From NCBI GenBank assembly GCA_900542625.1, contig UQOH01000080.1, positions 1 through 8,756 on the forward strand: DNA of 8,756 nt, given 5' to 3'. Positions 1 through 5,354 of the stretch are shown here, piece after piece. The notes beneath the pieces were generated by a model. It saw only the letters and a program-made list of their open reading frames with translations. It did no database searches and was not told the origin of the DNA. Position 1 is the first letter of the stretch. Every line of letters starts with the position of its first letter. The position numbers and the translations under genes were made by a program. Origin of the DNA: an uncultured Fusobacterium sp. (GTDB taxonomy: Bacteria > Fusobacteriota > Fusobacteriia > Fusobacteriales > Fusobacteriaceae).

Positions 1-52
1 AACTCTTTTACAAAAAATAATCAATATAATAAAATAATTTTTTTAATAAAAA

Positions 53-88
53 AATAAGCCTTTCTTAATTTAATAAGAAAAGCTTATT
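53..88 (-). terminator. Rho-independent terminator of dnaN
   Basis: A 15-bp inverted repeat (arms 53-67 and 74-88, 6-nt loop) starts 14 nt past the dnaN stop codon. Read on the minus strand, the single imperfect position (60/81) is a G-U wobble. On the plus strand it would be a C-A mismatch, so the hairpin is built for minus-strand RNA. The stem ends in GGCTTATT and runs into a T-rich tract (rc of 41-54). Bases 1-52 are A/T-rich filler with no gene that I can see. Confidence 0.85.
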
Positions 89-102
89 GAATTCAAAATA
101 TA

Positions 103-1194
103 TTAATCTCTCAAAGCAAGCGGCATAAGGATGTATTTATAATTATCTTTGCCAAATTCAGAAATTTCAAACATTGAAGATGAATTTGTTCCTCTGATTA
201 CAATATTTTCAGATACGTTATTTAAAAATTCTAAAAGGAATTTTGTATTAAGAGAACCTTTGAAATCCTCTCCCTCTTTAAGCATATTAACTTTCTGAGT
301 AACTTTTCCTTTTCCCGAATATGTTTTAATAACAAGAGTCTTATTTTTGAAATCAAAAACAGCACCATATTTTGTTTCATAGCTTGTTTTTGCTACTGTA
401 AGAACTTTCTTTAAAGCACTTTTAAATTCATTAGTATTAAATTCCATGTTTTTATCAAAACCATTATAACTTAATATCCCTTTAAAATCCGGGAATGGAA
501 GCTCAATAGTTCTTGTAGAGAAGTATGACCCGCTCCATAAAAGGATAAGCATATTGTCACTAAACCCTATTGTTACGTTGGAATCAACATCTTTTAGAAG
601 TTTTGTTACAGCATTTATACTTTCAAGAGGTACAGAAAACTCTTTTTCAATAGAACACTCTATATTTTCTTTAAGATATGTAAGTCTGTATGAATCTGTT
701 GAAACAAACTCTGTAAATTTGTTTTTAAATAAAATTCTGATACAGTTAAGAGCAAGATTTTCAGGTAATGGATGAGCTGAAAACTTACATTTTTCAAGAC
801 TGTTTACTAAAATATCTTTATCTGCTCTTGTAATTTCTATTGGAAGAACCTCTTTAACTTTTGGATACCCTTCATCATTTAAAGTAACAAATTCTGCCTG
901 ATGAACTTTAAGACTGTTTTCAGCAGCAGACACTTCGATAGTTTCAACTTCTAAAAGCTTTACATATTCAAGTATCAGCTGAGGTTTTACTATAACAGTT
1001 CCCTCTTCAACAATATTTCCTTCAACAGTTCTTATAAGAGTTGATTCAAGATTTGTACCTATAAAAACAATTTTATTATCTTTTACTTCTATTTTTAACC
1101 CAGAAAGAATAGGCTTTATTGGATTTTCTTTTAATATAAGTGCAAAATCTGAAAGAGTATTTGCAAGAAGTTCTCTTTTTATATTAAATTTCAT
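103..1194 (-). CDS. dnaN: DNA polymerase III subunit beta (sliding clamp)
   Basis: Encodes the ring-shaped clamp that encircles DNA and tethers the replicative polymerase and other clamp-binding proteins. The 363 residues are close to the usual family length of about 366, so all three clamp domains should be present. Visible family landmarks are TDSYRLTY at residues 166-173 (E. coli TDGHRLA, near the protein-binding cleft), ELPFPDFKGIL at 231-241 (the FPD-Y/F motif opening domain 3) and the C-terminal YILMPLALR at 354-362, equivalent to the E. coli YVVMPMRL tail. The N-terminal third is rather divergent. The start is supported by GGGAGG a few bases upstream. The gene lies 73 nt downstream of the potD-like gene on the same strand but has its own promoter and terminator. 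dnaA and recF, its common neighbours elsewhere, are not in this window. Family assignment is firm; whether it is the only clamp gene cannot be told here. Confidence 0.93.
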   Translation of the reverse strand: MKFNIKRELLANTLSDFALILKENPIKPILSGLKIEVKDNKIVFIGTNLESTLIRTVEGNIVEEGTVIVKPQLILEYVKLLEVETIEVSAAENSLKVHQAEFVTLNDEGYPKVKEVLPIEITRADKDILVNSLEKCKFSAHPLPENLALNCIRILFKNKFTEFVSTDSYRLTYLKENIECSIEKEFSVPLESINAVTKLLKDVDSNVTIGFSDNMLILLWSGSYFSTRTIELPFPDFKGILSYNGFDKNMEFNTNEFKSALKKVLTVAKTSYETKYGAVFDFKNKTLVIKTYSGKGKVTQKVNMLKEGEDFKGSLNTKFLLEFLNNVSENIVIRGTNSSSMFEISEFGKDNYKYILMPLALRD

Positions 1195-1228
1195 ATTTCC
1201 TCCCGTTGATTTAATAATTTACCATAAG

Positions 1229-1257
1229 ATTATACCTTATTATTGAAATTCATACAA
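1229..1257 (-). promoter_or_regulatory. Sigma70-type promoter of dnaN
   Basis: On the minus strand, TTGTAT (1257-1252) is followed by a 17-bp spacer and a perfect TATAAT (1234-1229). Transcription would start near 1222, giving a leader of about 28 nt that includes the GGGAGG ribosome binding site. The -10 box sits between the arms of a short inverted repeat, ATAAG/CTTAT (1224-1240). I see no terminator between potD and dnaN, so readthrough from potD is also possible. Confidence 0.65.
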
Positions 1258-1267
1258 GGAAATAAAT

Positions 1268-2344
1268 TTAGTTATACATTTTTATTTCTTCCCAGTATTT
1301 GTTCTGAAGGTCAAGAGTTGGAGTTGTATCTTTTAAAAGCTCTGCATTTTGTAAATCTTCCAATGTGAATAAAGACTCTTCTTCCATAAATTCAACAGCA
1401 GGTATATTTATAGAAGGAAGCATCAGATAATCTGCAACGAGAGCATAAATCTCTGGTTTGTGGATAAATTCTATAAACTTATGAGCATTGTCTTTGTTTT
1501 TAGAAGTTTCAAGAATAACAAAAGAATCAATAGAAGCAGCTCCTCCTTTTTGAGGAACAATGAAATCTGTATTTTCTATCTGTTCTTCTGTAAGTTCCAT
1601 ATAAATATTTTCTGCATATCCCTGAACAACCCAGAAATCTTCACTTGCAAAGTTTTTACCAAAAGATTCTGAGTCAAATTTTGCTATATTATGTTTCCAG
1701 CCTATAATTTTCTCAGCAGCTTTTTTCATTCCCTCTTCACTGTCTGTATCCTGTGGATACCCAGACATTCCAAGCCCGGCAATAATAACCTCTTTCATAT
1801 CGTCAAGAAGAGTCATTCTTCCTTTTAAATCTTCTCTGTCATATATGCTGTAATCTCTCGGATAGTCTTTAACTTTATTTTTATTAACAGCAATTATAGT
1901 TGCACTCATAGTGTAAGGAACAGCATATTGATTTCCTTTATCAAAGCTTTCAAGTTTTTCCAAAACTCTCGGATCAATATTTTTATATGTAGAAATTTTG
2001 CTTTTATCTACCGGAGAAAGCATTTTTTCTTTCATCATAATTTCAGCATAGTCTGGAGAAGGAACAACAATATCATATCCCACAGCTCCTGCTTTCAGCT
2101 TTGTAAACATCTCCTCATTTGTAGAATAAATATCTTCTATAACTTTTATTCCTGTTTCTTTTTCAAATTTTTCAAAAACTTCAGTTGGAATATATTCAGC
2201 CCATGAATAAATATATACAGCGTTTTTGTAATCAGCTTTTTGTGCTGTTTCTGTTCCTTCGTTATTTTCTGAACCACAGCCAATAAAACTAAAAGTCAGT
2301 GCAGAAATTATAAGGCATTTTTTTAAAATATTTGTAATTTTCAT
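1268..2344 (-). CDS. potD: PotD/PotF-family polyamine-binding lipoprotein
   Basis: Substrate-binding protein of a spermidine/putrescine-type ABC importer, anchored by lipid on the outer face of the inner membrane. The 358 residues begin with a lipoprotein signal (two lysines, hydrophobic core, lipobox F-I-G-C with Cys23). Next comes the family signature YIYSWAEYIP (44-53), then FEKETGIKV (60-68), VVPSPDY (93-99), a DKSK stretch (113-116) and LLDDMKEV (179-186). Aligned by eye with E. coli PotD, the ligand contacts W34, E36, Y37, S83, D168, E171 and D257 are kept as W48, E50, Y51, S96, D182, E185 and D273. Y85, W229 and W255 appear to be replaced (D98, Q241 or G242, S271). Polyamine binding is therefore likely but the exact ligand is open. 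No potABC genes flank it. In-frame TGA and TAA codons just upstream fix the ATG as the start. Confidence 0.88.
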   Translation of the reverse strand: MKITNILKKCLIISALTFSFIGCGSENNEGTETAQKADYKNAVYIYSWAEYIPTEVFEKFEKETGIKVIEDIYSTNEEMFTKLKAGAVGYDIVVPSPDYAEIMMKEKMLSPVDKSKISTYKNIDPRVLEKLESFDKGNQYAVPYTMSATIIAVNKNKVKDYPRDYSIYDREDLKGRMTLLDDMKEVIIAGLGMSGYPQDTDSEEGMKKAAEKIIGWKHNIAKFDSESFGKNFASEDFWVVQGYAENIYMELTEEQIENTDFIVPQKGGAASIDSFVILETSKNKDNAHKFIEFIHKPEIYALVADYLMLPSINIPAVEFMEEESLFTLEDLQNAELLKDTTPTLDLQNKYWEEIKMYN

Positions 2345-2358
2345 TTTTAATTATCAAT

Positions 2359-2365
2359 CCTCCCC
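2359..2365 (-). promoter_or_regulatory. Ribosome binding site of potD, unusually far from the ATG
   Basis: GGGGAGG on the minus strand lies 14 nt before the ATG, against about 6-9 nt for the other genes here. An earlier start is excluded by the in-frame codons TGA TAA between the site and the ATG. A later start is excluded because the next Met is residue 79, beyond the signal peptide. Initiation may be weaker, or the A/T-rich spacer may fold. Confidence 0.7.
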
Positions 2366-2385
2366 AAAATTAATCGCTCATTAAA

Positions 2386-2414
2386 ATAATATTCTATTTG
2401 ACTGTTTAAGTCAA
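2386..2414 (-). promoter_or_regulatory. Sigma70-type promoter of potD
   Basis: On the minus strand, TTGACT (2414-2409), a 17-bp spacer and TATTAT (2391-2386) form a near-consensus promoter. The start point would be near 2379, giving a leader of about 35 nt. It overlaps the plus-strand promoter for the methyltransferase gene across 2398-2414. Confidence 0.75.
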
Positions 2415-2426
2415 GACAAATATAAT
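2398..2426 (+). promoter_or_regulatory. Sigma70-type promoter of the RNA methyltransferase gene
   Basis: TTGACT (2398-2403), a 17-bp spacer and a perfect TATAAT (2421-2426) give a strong promoter with a start near 2433 and a leader of about 57 nt. Its -35 box and that of the divergent potD promoter form the inverted repeat TTGACTGTTTAAGTCAA (2398-2414). Polymerase bound at one promoter should therefore exclude it from the other. Confidence 0.8.
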
Positions 2427-2489
2427 ATAGATAAAATGTTTTATTTATAGTATAATATTTTAGCTGATATTTGTGGAGGGTAAAATATA

Positions 2490-3260
2490 ATGATTTTTAT
2501 AGACAGTAAAGAAAATAATACATTAAAAAGAATAAAAAAGCTTAGAACAAAAAAATACAGAGACAGTGAAAAGAAATTTTTGGCAGAGGGAGTAAAGTTT
2601 TTAGATTTTGATACAGTTCCTGAGACTATAATTATAGATGAAAAATATTCTGAAAATAAAGATATTCTTCAAAAAATAAAGAAATTTGAAAAAAGTCAGA
2701 TAATTGTTCTTGCTGAAAATCTTTTTCTTCAGCTGAGCTCTCAGGAAAATTCTCAAGGAGTTATACTTGTTTATAAATATGAAGAGTATGATATAAATAA
2801 GATAGAGGATAATGTAATTGTGCTGGACAGAGTCGGTGATCCGGGAAATCTTGGAACAATTATAAGAACTGCTGATGCAGCAGGATATAAGGATATTATT
2901 CTTACAAAAGGAAGTGTCGACTGCTACAACGAAAAAACAGTAAGAAGCACTATGGGATCTATCTTCAACGTAAAGCTGTATTATATAGATGAAGAAAAAC
3001 TTTTAGATATCTTAAAAGAAAAAGAGTATAAGATATTTTCTACTGTGTTAAGTGATGACTGCATACCTTATACTGAAATGAAAATGGCAGAGAGAAATGC
3101 TGTTGTTTTTGGAAACGAAGGAAGCGGGATAGGAGACAATATTATAAATCATTCACATGAAAAAGTAATAATTCCTATTTATGGAACAGCTGAATCTCTT
3201 AATGTTGCAATGGCATGTGGGATTATAATATATAAATGCAGAGAGCTGCTTTCTAAATAA
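2490..3260 (+). CDS. SpoU/TrmH-family RNA 2'-O-methyltransferase
   Basis: Predicted to transfer a methyl group from S-adenosylmethionine to a ribose 2'-hydroxyl of rRNA or tRNA. The 256 residues have the two-part plan of RlmB/TsnR-like enzymes: an N-terminal RNA-binding region (about 1-100, including LAEGVK at 31-36) and a C-terminal knotted SPOUT domain. All three SpoU motifs are present: motif 1 DRVGDPGNLGTIIRTADAAG (113-132) with N120 and the catalytic-type R126; motif 2 VVFGNEGSGI (205-214); motif 3 IPIYGTAESLNVAMA (228-242) with the S-L-N core. The start is set by GGAGGG nine nt upstream. The gene is monocistronic, divergent from potD, and ends at a strong terminator. Length and N-domain fit a 23S rRNA guanosine or uridine methyltransferase better than the shorter tRNA enzymes TrmH or TrmL. 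The target nucleotide cannot be read from the sequence, so no symbol is given. Confidence 0.9.
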   Translation: MIFIDSKENNTLKRIKKLRTKKYRDSEKKFLAEGVKFLDFDTVPETIIIDEKYSENKDILQKIKKFEKSQIIVLAENLFLQLSSQENSQGVILVYKYEEYDINKIEDNVIVLDRVGDPGNLGTIIRTADAAGYKDIILTKGSVDCYNEKTVRSTMGSIFNVKLYYIDEEKLLDILKEKEYKIFSTVLSDDCIPYTEMKMAERNAVVFGNEGSGIGDNIINHSHEKVIIPIYGTAESLNVAMACGIIIYKCRELLSK

Positions 3261-3277
3261 AATATTTTATGCAAAAT

Positions 3278-3309
3278 AAAAAATCCAGACTTTGAAATCT
3301 GGATTTTTT
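3278..3309. terminator. Bidirectional terminator between convergent genes
   Basis: The arms 3278-3289 and 3298-3309 form a perfect 12-bp stem with the G/C-containing core TCCAGA/TCTGGA and an 8-nt loop. On the plus strand it is followed by a run of T (3304-3311) and ends the methyltransferase transcript. On the minus strand the mirror run of T (from A 3278-3283) ends the NhaC-family transcript 22 nt past its stop codon. Confidence 0.9.
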
Positions 3310-3331
3310 TTATTATGTTATTTTTTATTTA

Positions 3332-4948
3332 TTAATTTGCTGGAGTAGCAGTTGCTTGAGTTTGTCCGTTTTTAACTTTTATGAAGAATAAAAGTCCAAA
3401 TAGAACAGCCATTCCAAATGGAAGAGCAACAAGTAAGCTTCTTGTGTATCCAACAACTATGTAAGAAACAAATGATATTGATGCAACTGTTAAAGCATAA
3501 GGTAATTGAGTGTAAACGTGGTTTACGTGATTGCTTTGTGCTCCTGCAGATGCCATGATAGTTGTATCAGAGATTGGTGAACAGTGGTCTCCGCAAACTG
3601 CACCAGCCATACAAGCAGATATTGCTATAATCATCATTTGAGGATCGTTTTCAAACACTGCAACAACTATTGGAATTAAGATTCCGAATGTTCCCCAAGA
3701 AGTTCCAGTTGCAAATGCAAGTCCGCAACCAACTACGAATATAATTGCTGGAAGCATATTCATAAGTCCTGCTGCTGAAGATTCCATCATTCCTGCAACA
3801 TATGGAGCTGCTCCTAAACTGTCAGTCATAGCTTTTAATGTCCATGCAAATGTAAGAATTATAATTGCAGGAACCATTGCTTTGAATCCTTCTGGTATAC
3901 AGTTCATACAAGCACTGAAAGAAAGAACTTTTCTTACTGAATAGAATATAATTGTAATTATGATTGCAAAGATACTTCCTAAAGCAAGTCCAACTGATGC
4001 ATCACTGTTTGAGAAAGCCTCAACAAATCCTGCACCGCTGAAGAATCCACCACTATATATCATTCCAGTTACACAACAGATTATTAAAAGAACGATAGGA
4101 ACTACTAGATCTAAAACAGAACCTTTTTTACTTGCCTGAACTTCTTCTGTTACGAAAGAACGATCTTCAGTTGTAAATAAATCTCCATTCATAGCATTTA
4201 ATTCATGTGTTCTCATTGGTCCATAATCAACACCTAAGAAAACAAGAAGAACTAACATTAATATTGTTAAAAGTGCATAGAAGTTATATGGTATTGCATT
4301 GATAAATACTGAAAATCCATCTTCTCCAGGAACAAATCCTGTAACTGCTGCTGCCCAAGAAGATATTGGAGCGATGATACAAACCGGAGCTGCTGTTGAA
4401 TCTATTATGTAAGCAAGTTTAGCACGAGATACATTGTGTTTGTCTGTAACAGGACGCATTACACTTCCAACTGTTAAACAGTTAAAGTAGTCATCAACGA
4501 ATATTAAACATCCAAGAAGTATTGTAGCAAGCTGTGCACCAACACGAGATTTTATTCTTTTGCTTGCCCATTGTCCAAATGCACGAGAACCACCGGCTGC
4601 ATTCATAAGACAAACCATTCCACCAAGGATAACTAAGAATATTAAGATACCAACGTTGTAAGCATCAGCAAGAACAGTTACAAATCCTCCCTGAAGAATA
4701 TGCATCATTGTTCCTTCAAATTTAAATCCTGAATAGAAAAGTCCACCAACTAATATTCCTATGAATAGAGAACTGTAAACTTCTTTAGTTAAAAGAGCAA
4801 GAACGATTGCAACGATTGGCGGTACAAGTGACCAGAAAGTTGAGTATAAAGCCGGCTGATAAGCTGCCTCTTCAGCAAATGCTGCTGTTGATACCATTAA
4901 AAAGACTAAAGATAAAAATGAAATAATTCTAAAAAATCTGTTTCCCAT
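3332..4948 (-). CDS. NhaC-family transporter, probable lysine transporter
   Basis: Polytopic inner-membrane secondary transporter of 538 residues. Family hallmarks are FVDDYFNCLTVGSVMRPV (150-167), IDSTAAPVCIIAPISSW (182-198), GTSWGTFGILIPI (415-427) and CGDHCSPISDTTIMASAGA (452-470), with about a dozen hydrophobic segments between. Such proteins are usually named Na+/H+ antiporters, but the lysine riboswitch directly upstream argues that the substrate is lysine. An NhaC-type lysine transporter (called LysW) was proposed earlier from riboswitch association. Residues 1-25 look like a cleavable signal peptide (FFRII, hydrophobic core, AFA before EEA), which is odd for a transporter. The start codon follows GGGGG with a 9-nt gap. 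It has its own promoter and terminator and stands alone. An alternative role such as lysine/proton or lysine/cadaverine exchange cannot be excluded. The tail after 524 is short and hydrophilic. Confidence 0.88.
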   Translation of the reverse strand: MGNRFFRIISFLSLVFLMVSTAAFAEEAAYQPALYSTFWSLVPPIVAIVLALLTKEVYSSLFIGILVGGLFYSGFKFEGTMMHILQGGFVTVLADAYNVGILIFLVILGGMVCLMNAAGGSRAFGQWASKRIKSRVGAQLATILLGCLIFVDDYFNCLTVGSVMRPVTDKHNVSRAKLAYIIDSTAAPVCIIAPISSWAAAVTGFVPGEDGFSVFINAIPYNFYALLTILMLVLLVFLGVDYGPMRTHELNAMNGDLFTTEDRSFVTEEVQASKKGSVLDLVVPIVLLIICCVTGMIYSGGFFSGAGFVEAFSNSDASVGLALGSIFAIIITIIFYSVRKVLSFSACMNCIPEGFKAMVPAIIILTFAWTLKAMTDSLGAAPYVAGMMESSAAGLMNMLPAIIFVVGCGLAFATGTSWGTFGILIPIVVAVFENDPQMMIIAISACMAGAVCGDHCSPISDTTIMASAGAQSNHVNHVYTQLPYALTVASISFVSYIVVGYTRSLLVALPFGMAVLFGLLFFIKVKNGQTQATATPAN

Positions 4949-4992
4949 AAAAAATAACCCCCATTTATAAAAATTTTAAATTTGATACAAAT

Positions 4993-5044
4993 AAAAAAAC
5001 CATAAACTGATTTTTGAAGATTCACAAAAATGAGTTTATGGTTT
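4993..5044 (-). terminator. Riboswitch-controlled attenuator in the lysine transporter leader
   Basis: On the minus strand, AAACCATAAACT (5044-5033) pairs with AGTTTATGGTTT (5008-4997). After a C-C mismatch, ATTTTTG (5031-5025) pairs with CAAAAAT (5016-5010). This gives a stem of about 20 bp with an 8-nt loop, followed by seven T (4999-4993). It lies between the lysine aptamer and the start codon, where an expression-platform terminator is expected. A competing antiterminator could form from TGGTTT plus AATAT (about 5088-5074) with ATATT plus AAACCA (about 5048-5039). That pairing is my inference. Confidence 0.88.
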
Positions 5045-5090
5045 AATATCTAACTAACTAGTATAAACAAATAAATATTAAAAAACCAAT

Positions 5091-5251
5091 GATAGCTCTC
5101 CACATAATTGTGACAGTCCGCTGTATCTTATACACCGTCCCAGAATATATACACTGTGCTGCAGATATATCCTTCGGCAATTTCCCCTTTCGTTAAAAAC
5201 TCTGCACAAGATTAATATTTTTAACTACTAATGAAAACCGCAACCTCTATC
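5091..5251 (-). ncRNA. Lysine riboswitch aptamer (L box)
   Basis: The minus-strand RNA carries the L-box signatures GATAGAGG at the 5' end, GAAAGGGGAAA followed by GCCGAAG (5191-5172), and GGACTGTC...GGAGAGCTATC at the 3' end. Five helices can be drawn. P1 is GATAG (5251-5247) with CTATC (5095-5091). Outer P2 is GTTAAAAA (5225-5218) with TTTTTAAC (5199-5192). P3 is AGGATATAT (5173-5165) with ATATATTCT (5150-5142). P4 is TGTAT/ATACA (5134-5122) and P5 is CACA/TGTG (5112-5101). The P2 loop TGTGC (5208-5204) can kiss the P3 loop GCACA (5159-5155), as known for this class. Lysine binding should stabilise P1 and favour the downstream terminator, reducing expression of the NhaC-family gene. Confidence 0.95.
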
Positions 5252-5276
5252 TTCTGTTTTGTATTTAATTGAATTC

Positions 5277-5305
5277 AGTTTACTACTAATTAAAGAGAAT
5301 GTCAA
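5277..5305 (-). promoter_or_regulatory. Promoter of the lysine riboswitch/transporter transcript
   Basis: On the minus strand, a perfect TTGACA (5305-5300), a 17-bp spacer and TAAACT (5282-5277, 4 of 6 matches) predict a start near 5270. That is about 20 nt before helix P1 of the riboswitch, the spacing expected for a leader RNA. With the aptamer (5091-5251) and terminator (4993-5044), this accounts for most of the gene-free stretch 4949-5354. Confidence 0.75.
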
Positions 5306-5354
5306 CAAAATTTTTAATAAATTTTTTATTCTTTTATAAAAAACTTGATTTTAT

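Noticed and set aside
554..775. Plus-strand open frame of 73 codons inside dnaN
   Set aside because: It lies wholly antisense to a well-conserved gene, has no recognisable motif and looks like a shadow frame.
1460..2206. Two plus-strand open frames (1460-1672 and 1928-2206) inside potD
   Set aside because: Both are antisense to potD and rich in Phe, Asn, Ile and Cys, as expected from reading the complement of Lys/Glu-rich codons. No domain is visible.
2451..2456. Second TATAAT upstream of the methyltransferase gene
   Set aside because: No -35 box at a suitable distance and no TG extension. The promoter at 2398-2426 is far better.
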